DNA of 64,000 nucleotides from Mycobacterium florentinum. Its GTDB lineage: Bacteria; Actinomycetota; Actinomycetes; Mycobacteriales; Mycobacteriaceae. Made by a program: the position numbers and the translations under genes. Below are positions 9,067-18,346 of the stretch, piece by piece (position 1 is the first letter of the stretch; every line of letters begins with the position of its first letter). The stretch spans positions 310,001 through 374,000 of the forward strand of contig NZ_AP022576.1 of assembly GCF_010730355.1 (NCBI RefSeq). The letters run 5' to 3'. The notes below the pieces were generated by a model. The model worked only from the letters and a program-made list of their open reading frames with translations. It was not told the origin of the DNA and ran no database searches.

Positions 9067-10074
9067 TCACTCGCGCCCCGCCGACACCCAGCTGAGGTCC
9101 TCGAAGCGGTCACCGGAAACCGCCGAACCGGCAGAATCCAACGCCGCCAACTGCTCCGGTGTCAGGGTCACGTTCAGCGAACCGGCGTTCTCGTCGACTC
9201 GTGCTGCCCGGCGGGTGCCCGGGATCGGCACGCTGATGACGCCCAACTGTTCGCCGCGGTGACGCAGCCAGGCCAGCGCGACCTGCGCGCCGGTGGCGCC
9301 CTGTGCGTCCGCGATCGAGGTCACCACGTCCACGACGGCCAGATTGGCGTCCAGGGCGTCGTGGGCGAACCGCGGCATCCTGCTTCGGAAGTCGGCCGGT
9401 GAGGACAAATCCGCGGTGGAGCGGACAGTACCGGTGAGGAAGCCGCGTCCCAGGGGCGAATACGGCACGAATCCGACGCCCAGTTCGGCGGCGGCCGCTA
9501 CGACGTTGCGCTCGACGTCGCGGCTCCACACCGACCATTCGCTTTGCACGGCGGCGATCGGGTGCACCGCGACCGCCGCGCGCAGCTCATCGGCTGTCAC
9601 CTCGGACAATCCGAGGTGCCGCACCTTGCCGGCCGATACCAGCTCCGCCATTGCGCCGACCGTCTCTTCAATCGGGACATCGAGGTCGCGTCGGTGCATG
9701 TAGTACAAGTCGACGACGTCGGTGTCCAGCCGTCGCAAGCTTTCGTCGATGCACTCGTGGACGTACGCGGCGTCGCCGCGTACCGCTCGAGAACCCGCCA
9801 ACGGGCTGCCGGCGATACCGAATTTCGTTGCGAGAGTGACCTCGTCGCGACGTTCCGCCAGCAGCTTGGCGATCAGCCGTTCGTTCTCCCCGCCGCCGTA
9901 GATGTTTGCGGTGTCGATGAAGGTGACGCCCCGGTCGAGGCAATGGTGCAGGGTGGCAAGCGATTCAGCGTCGTCGACCTCGCCATAGACCGGGGTCAGC
10001 GCCATCGCGCCGAACCCGATCGCACTGACGGTAAGCCCGTCGCCAAGTTCGACGGTGGGAATTGCGGTAGGCAC
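9067..10074 (-). CDS. Aldo/keto reductase
   Basis: The 335-residue AKR has the usual tetrad context: DTANIYGGGENE (Asp/Tyr), LATKFG (Lys) and YYMHRRD (His). A C-terminal IPGTRR motif binds NADP. GTG 10074 is chosen because GAGGAG (10082-10087) lies 7 bases upstream. A longer reading to 10161 has no such site and adds about 29 low-complexity residues. It is convergent with the SDR, leaving 5 bp between the stops. A second, related AKR lies at 40563. It probably reduces aldehydes or ketones with NADPH, physiological substrate unknown. Confidence 0.9.
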   Translation of the reverse strand: MPTAIPTVELGDGLTVSAIGFGAMALTPVYGEVDDAESLATLHHCLDRGVTFIDTANIYGGGENERLIAKLLAERRDEVTLATKFGIAGSPLAGSRAVRGDAAYVHECIDESLRRLDTDVVDLYYMHRRDLDVPIEETVGAMAELVSAGKVRHLGLSEVTADELRAAVAVHPIAAVQSEWSVWSRDVERNVVAAAAELGVGFVPYSPLGRGFLTGTVRSTADLSSPADFRSRMPRFAHDALDANLAVVDVVTSIADAQGATGAQVALAWLRHRGEQLGVISVPIPGTRRAARVDENAGSLNVTLTPEQLAALDSAGSAVSGDRFEDLSWVSAGRE

Positions 10075-10132
10075 GGGTGTACTCCTCGTCGCGGTTTGAG
10101 GTAATGAACACCGCCGCCGCGCCAAAAAATCC

Positions 10133-10837
10133 TCAGCAGCCGAACGCGATCCCGATCCCATCGGGCGGCGGCACCGACCGCAGGCAGCCGAACTGCTGGA
10201 TCCCGGCGCCGCCGAACCTGGCGGCCGACTGGCGGGCGTAGTTCACGCAGAACAAGCCGGCCTGGTCGGCGCGACAGCGGTAGTCGTCGTAGGACAACGT
10301 GTCCCCGGCCGCCAACTCGGCGCCGTTGCCGTTGACGAACGGACCCGGGTCGGCGCGGGCCGCTCCGACCTGCAGATTCGTCCCGTCGAAGGTGACCCAC
10401 CCGCCTTTCCATTCGCCGTAGGCCGTCTCCGGCCGGGGCGGGGGATTGGCCAGATCGACCAGACAGGTCAGCGTGCCACCGGTGTGCGCGGAATCCGTCG
10501 CACACGCGACGGGGCGGCCAGGAGGGCTGGCCGCCACGGTGAAGGCGACGTCGTTACCGAGCTGCGTGGTGACGCCGTCGCGGGTGACGGCGTGATAGCG
10601 GGCGGGATCGGCTGGATGACCTGCTTCGATCCACGCGATGACGTCCGAGATCGGCGCGCCGGCGGCGGGCGGGGCCGACGGCCCGGGCGGTTTACTCCCC
10701 GGCGAGACCGTGGTGGTCGGGGAGAAACCCGACACCGCCGTCGTGTTCGGGGTCTGGCTTCGCGCCGACTGGCCCCCGCCGCTGTGCGAGCATCCGGCAA
10801 CCAGTACCGAGAGTGTGACCAACGCGGCCATTCGCAT
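10133..10837 (-). CDS. Putative secreted lipoprotein
   Basis: The 234-residue protein starts MRMAALVTLSVLVAGCSH, a short lipoprotein signal peptide with the lipobox LVAG|C at residue 16. A Gly/Ser/Thr/Pro-rich linker of about 35 residues follows. The mature domain has several Cys (CATDSAHTGGTLTC, RCRADQAGLFC, GCLRS, terminal GC), likely disulphide-bonded outside the membrane. It resembles mycobacterial lipoproteins of unknown function. It is separate from its neighbours, divergent from the esterase and upstream of the aldo/keto reductase on the same strand. Confidence 0.75.
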   Translation of the reverse strand: MRMAALVTLSVLVAGCSHSGGGQSARSQTPNTTAVSGFSPTTTVSPGSKPPGPSAPPAAGAPISDVIAWIEAGHPADPARYHAVTRDGVTTQLGNDVAFTVAASPPGRPVACATDSAHTGGTLTCLVDLANPPPRPETAYGEWKGGWVTFDGTNLQVGAARADPGPFVNGNGAELAAGDTLSYDDYRCRADQAGLFCVNYARQSAARFGGAGIQQFGCLRSVPPPDGIGIAFGC

Positions 10838-10915
10838 CCCGACAGGCTATCCGTCACAGCGCGGATTTAGCCGCTCCGCGCGCCCTACATATGTAGTGTC
10901 GGCTACCGTCGGCGT

Positions 10916-12433
10916 ATGCACGAGCGCACTATCCGCGCACGCACCGCCAACGGCATCGTCGAGGGCTTCACCCGCGATGGCGTCAACCGCTGGCGATCCA
11001 TTCCCTACGCACGGCCGCCGGTCGGGCGGCTGCGCTTCCGGGCGCCGCAGCCGGTGCAGCCGTGGTCGGGGGTGCGACATTGCCACGGGTTCACCAACTG
11101 CGCGCCCCAGCAGCGCCGCTACACGTTGCTCGGCCTCTCGGGTTACGGAGGCAGATACCAGCCGATGAGCGAGGATTGCCTCACCCTCAACGTCGTCGCG
11201 CCGGAATCGGGTCACGATGAACCGCTGCCGGTCATGGTCTTCATTCACGGCGGCGGGTACATCCTGGGCAGCTCGGCGGTCCCGCTGTACGACGGCGCGG
11301 CGCTGGCCCGCAGCGGTTGCGTGTACGTATCGGTCAACTACCGGCTGGGCGCGCTGGGATGTCTCGACCTGTCGTCCCTGTCCACCGCGGACGTCACCAT
11401 CGACAGCAACCTGTACCTGCGCGACGTGGTGATGGCATTGCAGTGGGTTCGGGACAACATCGCCGGATTCGGTGGCGATCCCGGCAACGTCACCATCTTT
11501 GGTGAAAGTGCGGGCGCCTGCATCGCCGCCACGTTGTTGGCCGTGCCGGCCGCCGGGGGTCTGTTCGCCCGGGCGATCGCCGAAAGTCCGGCGTCCGGGC
11601 TGGTGCGGTCGAAGGAGATTTCGGCCCAGTTCGCGACACGATTCGCGAACTTGCTGGGCGCGCGGCCCGAGGACGCCGCCGCCACTTTGATGCAGGTGTC
11701 CCCGGCCCAGCTCGTGGAAACCCAAAATCGCCTGATCGAACAGGGCATGGAGAGCAAGCTGGGCGCCTTCCCGATCGGACCGGTCATCGGCGACGACATT
11801 CTGCCCGAAGATCCCGTCGAGGCGATGGAGTCCGGCCGGGCGCATCGGCTCCCGCTCATCGTGGGTACCAACGCCGACGAGGGCCGGTTGTTCACCCGAT
11901 TCCTCAAAATGCTGCCCACCAACAAAACGATGATCGAAGAGTTGTTGGCCGACCTGGAACCGGCTGTCCGAGAACGCATTACCGGCGCCTATCCGGGTTA
12001 CCCATCGTCGGAGGCGTGTATCCAGCTCGGTGGCGACTTCGCGTTCAGCTCGGCGGCCTGGCAGATCGCCGAGGCGCACTGCGGCCACGCGCCCACCTAC
12101 CTGTACCGCTACGACTACGCACCGCGGATGCTGCGCTGGTCGGGGTTGGGTGCCACGCACGCCACCGAACTGCTGGCCGTCTTCGATTTCTATCGCACCC
12201 GGCTCGGCGCGTTCTTGACTGCCGCAGCCGACCAGCGCGCCGCGCTCAAGGTGAGCAATCAGGTGCAACGTCGTTGGCGAGCGTTCAGTCGAACCGGGGT
12301 GCCCGGGGACGACTGGCCCGCTTACACCTTCGACGACCGCGCCGTCTTCGTCTTCGACCGCAAGTCCCGCGTCGAATTCGATCCGCACCCGCATCGCCGG
12401 ATGGCCTGGGCAGGCTTCTCATTGGCGCAGTGA
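10916..12433 (+). CDS. Type B carboxylesterase
   Basis: The 505-residue alpha/beta hydrolase of the cholinesterase/para-nitrobenzyl esterase family has the N-terminal signature NGIVEGFTRDGVNRWRSIPYA, the EDCLTLNV motif, the oxyanion-hole HGGGY near residue 108, and the nucleophile elbow FGESAGA near residue 195. The acid in NADEG and the His in GATHATEL complete a triad. No signal peptide is visible. The length is normal for the family. It hydrolyses carboxylic esters. It probably starts its own transcript, as a lipoprotein gene diverges upstream. Confidence 0.93.
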   Translation: MHERTIRARTANGIVEGFTRDGVNRWRSIPYARPPVGRLRFRAPQPVQPWSGVRHCHGFTNCAPQQRRYTLLGLSGYGGRYQPMSEDCLTLNVVAPESGHDEPLPVMVFIHGGGYILGSSAVPLYDGAALARSGCVYVSVNYRLGALGCLDLSSLSTADVTIDSNLYLRDVVMALQWVRDNIAGFGGDPGNVTIFGESAGACIAATLLAVPAAGGLFARAIAESPASGLVRSKEISAQFATRFANLLGARPEDAAATLMQVSPAQLVETQNRLIEQGMESKLGAFPIGPVIGDDILPEDPVEAMESGRAHRLPLIVGTNADEGRLFTRFLKMLPTNKTMIEELLADLEPAVRERITGAYPGYPSSEACIQLGGDFAFSSAAWQIAEAHCGHAPTYLYRYDYAPRMLRWSGLGATHATELLAVFDFYRTRLGAFLTAAADQRAALKVSNQVQRRWRAFSRTGVPGDDWPAYTFDDRAVFVFDRKSRVEFDPHPHRRMAWAGFSLAQ

Positions 12434-12490
12434 CCTGGCACGCTGACGTGGCACGCTAAATCGTCAGCGAAAATTCGGCAGAGGACGTCA

Positions 12491-14485
12491 ATGCAGACCC
12501 AGCCAATCGAACGACCCAGTGATCTGACCGCCTCGTGGCTGACCGCCGCGATCGGTGCCGGAGAGGTCGCCGACTTCGAAACCGAACGCATCGGCACCGG
12601 CCAGATGAGCGAGTGCTACCGCGTGCGCCTGCGCTACCGCGACGGCGCCGCGGGGCCCGAGTCGGTGGTGCTGAAGGTCGCCGCCAGCGATCCGGTGAGT
12701 CGGCAAACCGGGTTGGCGCTGGGCCTCTACGAGCGCGAGGTTCGCTTCTACGGCGATATCGCGCCACGCCTGGGCGGCCCGATCGCGCCGTGCTATCACG
12801 CCGCGATCGACACCTCGACGGGAGTCTTCGATCTGCTACTCGGCGATGCGGTTCCCGCGGTCGTTGGCAACGAAATCGCCGGTGCCACAATAGAACAGGC
12901 CGCGATCGGGGTCGTCGAGCTGGGTCGGCTGCACGGCCCCCTGCTCGGTGACACCTCGCTGGCCGAGGCGCCGTGGCTCAATCGCGACACTCCGCTGAAC
13001 CAAGGCATGATCGCCCCGCTGTACGCGGGCTTTCTCGAGCGTTACGGCGACCAGATCGCTCCGGCGCACCGCCTGGTGTGCGAGCGCCTGGTGGGCTCCT
13101 TCGACGCGTATTTGGCCGCCGAAGCGCAGCGCAACACGATCCAGGGCCTGGTTCACGGCGACTACCGACTGGACAACATGTTGTTCGGCGCCCAGCGGGC
13201 CGACCGCGCACTGACCGTCGTCGATTGGCAGACCGTCTCCTGGGGTCCGCCATTGACCGACCTGGCGTATTTCCTCGGCTGCGCACTGCCGACGGCGGAT
13301 CGCCGGGCGCACTACGACGCGTTGCTGCGGGCCTACCACGAGGCGCTCGGGCCGAACGCGCCGATCACGTTCGCCGACATCACCGAAGGTGTTCGCCGAC
13401 AAGCCTTTTTCGGCGTGATGATGGCGATCGTTTCATCGATGCTGGTGGAACGCACCGAGCGCGGCGACCAGATGTTCATGACGATGCTCGCGCGGCACTG
13501 CGACCACGTGCTCGATACCGACGCGCTGGCGACGCTGCCGAATGCGGTGGCACCCGAGCCGCTGCGGCCATCGGACGACGACGAACTCGCACATGCCCCG
13601 ACCGGCGAACCGCTGTGGAGTGAGAGCTGGTACGCCGATTTCGTCGATGCGGCACAGGGATTCGGCGGCTGGTTCCGGATCGGTCTGGTCGCCAACCAGC
13701 AGGCCGCGTGGGTGCAGGTGCTGCTGTGCGGACCCGACCTCCCGACCGTGGCCGTGCTGGATTACGAAGTTCCGCTACCGGAGGACCCGTGGGTGTTGTC
13801 CACCGATGCCTTCGAAATCAGGCACTCCGCCGGCGCTGCGCTGCAGACCTATCGTGTCGACGTGCGGGCACAGGGTCAGTCCTACGCGGACCCGTCGGCG
13901 ATATTGCGTGGCGAAGCGGGAACGCCCGTCGACATCACGATGAATCTGGTGTGGACCACCGACGGTGCCCCGTACAAATACCGGATAACCACCCGCTACG
14001 AAATCCCTTGCACCGTAACGGGAACCGTCACCGTTGGCGACACCACCTACCGCATGGATTCCGTTGCGGGACAGCGTGATCACTCGTGGGGTGTCCGCGA
14101 CTGGTGGAGCATGGATTGGATGTGGAGCGCGCTGCACCTCGGCGATGGCACCCACCTGCACGGATTGGATATCAACATCCCGAATGTCCCTCCGGTGGGT
14201 ATCGGCTATATCCAGGATTCCGAGGCAAACGTCACCGAACTCCACACCGTGACCAACCCACGTTCCTTCGGCGCCAACGGTTTACCTCTTAAGATGACGC
14301 TTAGTCTCGATCCGGGTGCGATCAGCGGCGACGTGGATATCCACGGCCACGCCCCGGTGCTCCTAACCGGCCCCGACGGACAGGTGAGCGAGTTCGCCCG
14401 CGCCTGGGTCAGTATCGACACCGCGGACGGCCGCACCGGCGTCGGCTGGATGGAATGGAACCGCAACCTCGCGCGACAGAGCTAG
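12491..14485 (+). CDS. Fusion: phosphotransferase domain + AttH/CrtC-like domain
   Basis: The 664-residue two-domain protein has a kinase-fold aminoglycoside phosphotransferase/EcKL-like domain at residues 1-350, with the catalytic loop HGDYRLDN near 222 and the metal-binding DWQT near 243. Residues 375-664 are beta-rich and resemble lipocalin-like AttH/hydroxyneurosporene-synthase-type proteins, with GQRDHSWGVRDWW as the most distinctive stretch. At 43541-45741 the same two domain types occur as separate adjacent genes. The substrate is unknown. Kinase-fold proteins in such catabolic clusters may phosphorylate hydroxylated substrates or may be non-kinase relatives. Confidence 0.75.
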   Translation: MQTQPIERPSDLTASWLTAAIGAGEVADFETERIGTGQMSECYRVRLRYRDGAAGPESVVLKVAASDPVSRQTGLALGLYEREVRFYGDIAPRLGGPIAPCYHAAIDTSTGVFDLLLGDAVPAVVGNEIAGATIEQAAIGVVELGRLHGPLLGDTSLAEAPWLNRDTPLNQGMIAPLYAGFLERYGDQIAPAHRLVCERLVGSFDAYLAAEAQRNTIQGLVHGDYRLDNMLFGAQRADRALTVVDWQTVSWGPPLTDLAYFLGCALPTADRRAHYDALLRAYHEALGPNAPITFADITEGVRRQAFFGVMMAIVSSMLVERTERGDQMFMTMLARHCDHVLDTDALATLPNAVAPEPLRPSDDDELAHAPTGEPLWSESWYADFVDAAQGFGGWFRIGLVANQQAAWVQVLLCGPDLPTVAVLDYEVPLPEDPWVLSTDAFEIRHSAGAALQTYRVDVRAQGQSYADPSAILRGEAGTPVDITMNLVWTTDGAPYKYRITTRYEIPCTVTGTVTVGDTTYRMDSVAGQRDHSWGVRDWWSMDWMWSALHLGDGTHLHGLDINIPNVPPVGIGYIQDSEANVTELHTVTNPRSFGANGLPLKMTLSLDPGAISGDVDIHGHAPVLLTGPDGQVSEFARAWVSIDTADGRTGVGWMEWNRNLARQS

Positions 14486-14488
14486 GCG

Positions 14489-14983
14489 GTGCCGACCGCC
14501 GCGGCGTCGCCCATCGTGGTGATGGGTGTGTCCGGATCGGGCAAGTCGACGGTGGGTTCCGCACTCGCACAACGGCTGGGCGTGCCCTTCGTCGACGCCG
14601 ATCATTTGCATCCGCCGTCCAATGTCGCCAAAATGGCTGCCGGACAACCGCTTAACGACGACGATCGCCATCCGTGGCTGCAACGAGTCGGGGAGTGGCT
14701 GGCCGGTCACCGCGACGGTGGGGTGATGAGTTGCTCGGCGCTCAAACGCGCCTACCGCGACCAATTGCGCGCACACTGCTCGCGCACCGAGTTCCTCTAC
14801 CTGAGTGGCTCACCGCAGCAAATCGGCGCGCGGTTGGCGGCCAGGCCGGACCATTTCATGCCGGCCGCGTTGTTGCGTTCGCAATTCGACGCCTTGGAAC
14901 CGCTGGGTGACGACGAGCCCGGGGTCACCGTCGATATCGGCCGAAGTGTCGACGCGATCGTCGACACCTTCCTGACGAGCTAG
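14489..14983 (+). CDS. Gluconokinase
   Basis: The 164-residue P-loop kinase of the GntK family has Walker A GVSGSGKST near residue 13. It also has the family motifs DADHLHPPSNVAKMAAGQPLND(D)DR and CSALKRAYRD. The length equals typical GntK. It phosphorylates D-gluconate with ATP to 6-phosphogluconate, feeding the pentose phosphate pathway. It starts at GTG 14489, three bases after the upstream stop, so it is probably co-transcribed with the fusion gene. It converges with the DoxX-like gene, with 4 bp between the stops. Confidence 0.92.
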   Translation: MPTAAASPIVVMGVSGSGKSTVGSALAQRLGVPFVDADHLHPPSNVAKMAAGQPLNDDDRHPWLQRVGEWLAGHRDGGVMSCSALKRAYRDQLRAHCSRTEFLYLSGSPQQIGARLAARPDHFMPAALLRSQFDALEPLGDDEPGVTVDIGRSVDAIVDTFLTS

Positions 14984-14987
14984 CCGA

Positions 14988-15812
14988 TTACCAGGGACGC
15001 TTGCGGCGACGGGTCTTGATCTGACCGCCGACTCGTTCGCGCGCCGCGTCGGCCAATTGGCTGCTGTGCGTGCGCGCGGTTTCGGCCAGTTCCTCACCGC
15101 GTACCCGGGCCGTGCTGGCCAGCTTTTCGCCCCGCTTGCGCGCTTTTTCCGCAAGGGGTGCACCACGTTCGGCGGCGGCGCTGGCCAATTCGCGGCCGCG
15201 GCCCAGGGCGGCTTCGGCGTACGGCGCGCCCCGCTCGGCCGCCGTGCTGGCCAGTTCGCGACCGCGCTCGGCGCCGAGTTGGAGTCCGTGCGCGATTCTT
15301 TCGCCGAGCTCGCCGAAGTCGGTGTCGTCCGATCCGGGTACCCCCGAGGACACCCGGTCGGACAGACGCTCGGCAGCCCGGCGGCCGCGCCATCCCAGCG
15401 ACGGCTTGCCCGCGGTATCGGCGGACGCGATCATCAGTCCGCCCAACAGGCTCAGATCTTTCAAGAACCCGCGACGCAGCTCGGCTTTGCGCTCCGGGTC
15501 CGTCTCGGTCCAGAAGGAGTAGGTGCCGAGGTTCGCCGGCAGCACCGTCAACGCGAGTGCGGCCGAGGCAACGCGGGGCATCTTGCCGGTGGCGAGCAGC
15601 AATCCGCCCACGATCTGAACACCCGCGGTGATCTGGGCGAACGTCTGGGGGTCGGCAGGTATGTTGCGGGCCACCTGATCCGGTAGCGCCTGCAGACCGT
15701 CCACCGCAGGTGCTGCGGCTTCCGCGGCGGTCTTGGGATTGAGCAGCGATTCCACTCCTTGGCCGACAAAGGCAACCGACAACAGGGGACGCGCGATTCT
15801 GCGGATGACCAT
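14988..15812 (-). CDS. DoxX family membrane protein with amphipathic repeat tail
   Basis: The 274-residue protein has a DoxX-type membrane region at residues 1-140, including PRVASAALALTVLPANLGTYSFW. A long charged Ala/Arg/Glu tail (residues about 175-265) follows. The tail contains a near-duplicated unit RGRELAS(T/A)AAERGAP(Y/L)AE at roughly residues 186-225, then shorter 11-residue-like units such as RGEKLASTA and RGEELAETA, ending in a basic KTRRRKRP tail. This looks like an amphipathic helical surface. The function is unknown. DoxX relatives act in membrane redox balance. Confidence 0.8.
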   Translation of the reverse strand: MVIRRIARPLLSVAFVGQGVESLLNPKTAAEAAAPAVDGLQALPDQVARNIPADPQTFAQITAGVQIVGGLLLATGKMPRVASAALALTVLPANLGTYSFWTETDPERKAELRRGFLKDLSLLGGLMIASADTAGKPSLGWRGRRAAERLSDRVSSGVPGSDDTDFGELGERIAHGLQLGAERGRELASTAAERGAPYAEAALGRGRELASAAAERGAPLAEKARKRGEKLASTARVRGEELAETARTHSSQLADAARERVGGQIKTRRRKRPW

Positions 15813-15889
15813 GGCAGGGGGTTACCCGGGTGGTCGGCAAACAAACCGGCCCGCCCATCGCCGCAGTTGACGGCGATATGGTGGAGCGC

Positions 15890-16450
15890 GTGCGAGCGTT
15901 GATCATCGTCGACGTGCAAAACGACTTTTGCGCGGGTGGCTCGGTGCCCGTCACCGGCGGCGCCGAGGTGGCCGGCGCCATCAACGACTATCTGTCCGGC
16001 GAGCCCGGCTACCAGCACGTCGTGGCTACCCAGGATTTCCATATCGACCCGGGGGACCACTTCTCCGAGCACCCGGACTATTCGTCGTCCTGGCCGCCGC
16101 ACTGCGTCGCCGGAAGTCCGGGGGCGGAATTTCGTCCCGACCTCGACACCCGGCCGATTGAGGCGATATTCCGCAAGGGCGCCCACGCCGCCGCGTACAG
16201 CGGCTTCGAGGGCGCCGACGAGAACGGGACGGTGCTACTCGAGTGGTTGCGGCGGCGCGGCGTCGACGAGGTCGACGTCGTCGGCATTGCCACCGACCAC
16301 TGCGTCCGGCGAACCGCCGAGGACGCGACACGCAACGGGTTGCGCACCCGGGTTCTGGTCGACCTCACGGCGGCGGTTGCGCCCAGTTCGGTCGCGCAAG
16401 CTATGGACGAGATGCGAAGTGCCGGAATCGAATTGATAGAGGGCATCTGA
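15890..16450 (+). CDS. pncA: Nicotinamidase/pyrazinamidase
   Basis: The 186-residue enzyme hydrolyses nicotinamide to nicotinate for NAD salvage and activates pyrazinamide. With the GTG at 15890 taken as residue 1, the catalytic triad D8, K96, C138 and the metal ligands D49, H51, H57, H71 fall exactly at the M. tuberculosis PncA positions. F13, W68 and A134 are also kept. This numbering, and the family length of 186, decide the start over the in-frame ATG at 15878. The stop overlaps the ATG of the next gene (TGATG), so the two are translationally coupled. Confidence 0.97.
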   Translation: MRALIIVDVQNDFCAGGSVPVTGGAEVAGAINDYLSGEPGYQHVVATQDFHIDPGDHFSEHPDYSSSWPPHCVAGSPGAEFRPDLDTRPIEAIFRKGAHAAAYSGFEGADENGTVLLEWLRRRGVDEVDVVGIATDHCVRRTAEDATRNGLRTRVLVDLTAAVAPSSVAQAMDEMRSAGIELIEGI

Positions 16451-17250
16451 TGGCGGTGCCGCTGGATCGAGAGACTCTGCTGGCCGCGGTGGAGCGGTCG
16501 CCACGGGCGGCCGCCGCGCATGACCGCGCCGGGTGGGTGGGGTTGTTCACCGAGGACGGGCGTATCGAAGACCCGGTCGGCTCACGACCGCACCTGGGCC
16601 CGGTCCAGATCGGACACTTCTACGACACCTTCATCGGCCCGCGCGAGATCGCATTCCATCGCGAGCTCGACATCGTCTTCGGCACCGTCGTGCTGCGCGA
16701 TCTCGAGCTCGAGGTGTCGATGGGGTCGGCCGTCACCATGTACATCCCCGCGTTCCTGCGCTACGACCTTCGAGAAGCGAACGGCAAGTGGCAGATTGCT
16801 CATCTACGGGCCTACTGGGAGCTGCCGGCGATGATGCTGCAGTTTCTGCGGACCGGATCGCCGGCGATATCGCCTGCCCTGCAACTGTCGCGAGATCTGC
16901 TGGGCAATCAGGGGTTGTCGGGTACGGCGGGCTTCATGAGCGGCCTTCGCCGGCCGGGTGCACGTCACAAGAGGCTGGTGCGCACGTTCCTCGCCGCCGT
17001 TGCAAGTGGTGATACGTTGGGCGCCGCGCACGCGCTATCGCCTTCGGCCGCAATCACTTTGGGAGACAGCGACCCGCTCGACATCGGCGAATTCGCGACC
17101 GAACTAAACCGGGCGAACTGGACCAAGATGAACGGTGCGGGGTCCACGGTGACCGTTTCGCTCAGTTCGAGTCACGGTCGCGGCATTATCTTCGCCGACC
17201 TGGGCCGACGCGGCAAAGCGATCGATCAAATCCGTTATTTTCCAGGCTGA
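16450..17250 (+). CDS. SnoaL/NTF2-like conserved protein (Rv2042c-like)
   Basis: The 266-residue protein carries a ketosteroid-isomerase-like cone fold (residues about 10-130: DRAGWVGLFTEDGRIEDPVGSRPHLG is the typical entry) and a second region at 175-266 that may be another NTF2-like unit. In M. tuberculosis, pncA (Rv2043c) is also followed by a protein of this kind (Rv2042c), so the pair is a conserved unit. The ATG overlaps the pncA stop by one base. No catalytic function can be assigned. A link to nicotinamide metabolism rests only on context. Confidence 0.8.
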   Translation: MAVPLDRETLLAAVERSPRAAAAHDRAGWVGLFTEDGRIEDPVGSRPHLGPVQIGHFYDTFIGPREIAFHRELDIVFGTVVLRDLELEVSMGSAVTMYIPAFLRYDLREANGKWQIAHLRAYWELPAMMLQFLRTGSPAISPALQLSRDLLGNQGLSGTAGFMSGLRRPGARHKRLVRTFLAAVASGDTLGAAHALSPSAAITLGDSDPLDIGEFATELNRANWTKMNGAGSTVTVSLSSSHGRGIIFADLGRRGKAIDQIRYFPG

Positions 17251-17354
17251 GCGGACCAAGGCGATCGCCACCCGGTGCGCGCCGCATCGTTGCATCTATT
17301 GCCGAGGACCTGATGGGTGCCGTAGAAATAGCTGTCATGAGACGGAGGCAAACG

Positions 17355-17993
17355 ATGAGTGTGGTACGAACCGTTGGCGTCGGGGTGGCGATCACCGCAT
17401 TGCTGACCGTCGCGACAGGCTGTGGCAAAGACGAAAAGCCATCTTCCTCGTCATCGTCGTCGTCGACGTCCTCGTCGACCTCCGCGGCGTCGTCGAGTTC
17501 GGCGGCATCCTCATCCGCGTCGAGTGCGGCGCCCTCGGGAACCGCGCCACTGGCCGACTACTCCAACTTGCTGGTCACGGCCGCCGACATCGGCGCCGAC
17601 ACCACGTTGGGTCCGCCGGAGCAGAACCCCGGCGGCGTGGCCGGGGTGGCGGTGACCTTCAGCAACACCTCGAAAACCCACACCATCACCGACCTCCTCG
17701 TCGTCTTTACCGACGCGGCTTCGGCCGCCCAAGGCGCCAAGGACCGCCCGGCGTCGCTGGGCAAATACGTCACCGGTGCCCCCCAGCCGTTCGCGGTGGG
17801 GACGAACGGGATCATCGTCGTCGGCCCGTCGCCCGATAACACCAAATCGGTGACCTACGTGGTGTTCTCCGAGGGCAAGGTCGTCGTCGACCTGGAGTTC
17901 GACAGCGGACCCAACGACGCCGCTCCGCAGGACTTCGTGCTCGACGTTGCCAAGAAGCAGGACGACGCGGTAAAGACCCGCACGACCAGCTAG
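17355..17993 (+). CDS. Putative lipoprotein with serine-rich linker
   Basis: The 212-residue protein has a signal peptide and lipobox (TVATG|C, Cys near residue 22), then a low-complexity Ser/Thr/Ala linker (about residues 28-60). A beta-rich mature domain contains LLVVFTDAASAAQGAKD and IIVVGPSPDNTKSVTYVVFSEGKVVVDLEF. ATG 17355 is chosen because GGAGG (17344-17348) is 6 bp upstream. It is probably surface-exposed. It overlaps the convergent DoxX stop by 4 bp. No family is recognised with confidence. Confidence 0.75.
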   Translation: MSVVRTVGVGVAITALLTVATGCGKDEKPSSSSSSSSTSSSTSAASSSSAASSSASSAAPSGTAPLADYSNLLVTAADIGADTTLGPPEQNPGGVAGVAVTFSNTSKTHTITDLLVVFTDAASAAQGAKDRPASLGKYVTGAPQPFAVGTNGIIVVGPSPDNTKSVTYVVFSEGKVVVDLEFDSGPNDAAPQDFVLDVAKKQDDAVKTRTTS

Positions 17994-18346
17994 TAGCGCT
18001 GGATCACCAGCAGCGCCAGCGACGCCGCCGACAGGCACAGGAACGCGCCGGGAAAGGCGATGTTGTACAGGACGTGTGCCCTGACGTGAGTCAGCACCGC
18101 ACCGACGAAGAACAGGACCAGGCCGGCCGCGGCCGCGATGCCTAACGCCGGCAGACCCACCAGCCCGGCGACCAGGCCGACGGCCCCGGCCAGCTTGGTC
18201 ACCCCCAGCGCCGGTATCCACGAACGCGGCACGCCGACCTCGGCCGAGTTTGCCAGGACGAATTTCGCCGGGATCAGGTCGGCGACGGCGATCCCGCCGG
18301 TGGCGATCACGGTGATCAGGGTGATCACCAGGTATGCGGTGTGCAT
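17990..18346 (-). CDS. Small DoxX-like membrane protein
   Basis: The 118-residue protein has four predicted membrane segments (residues about 5-23, 45-63, 68-88, 97-115) and the motif WIPALGVTKLAGAVGL, as in DoxX-like (DUF4345/PF13564-type) proteins. It is divergent from an ECF41-type sigma gene. Family knowledge notes that ECF41 genes often neighbour DoxX, carboxymuconolactone decarboxylase or oxidoreductase genes that they may control. Its exact function is unknown. Confidence 0.8.
   Translation of the reverse strand: MHTAYLVITLITVIATGGIAVADLIPAKFVLANSAEVGVPRSWIPALGVTKLAGAVGLVAGLVGLPALGIAAAAGLVLFFVGAVLTHVRAHVLYNIAFPGAFLCLSAASLALLVIQRY

Noticed and set aside
10847..12394. 515-codon open frame on the minus strand
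   Set aside because: It is the reverse complement of the carboxylesterase, whose triad motifs are clear.
17430..17540. Serine-rich run as a tandem DNA repeat locus
   Set aside because: The TCG/TCC codons encode a normal low-complexity linker after a lipobox Cys; no regular repeat unit is kept.
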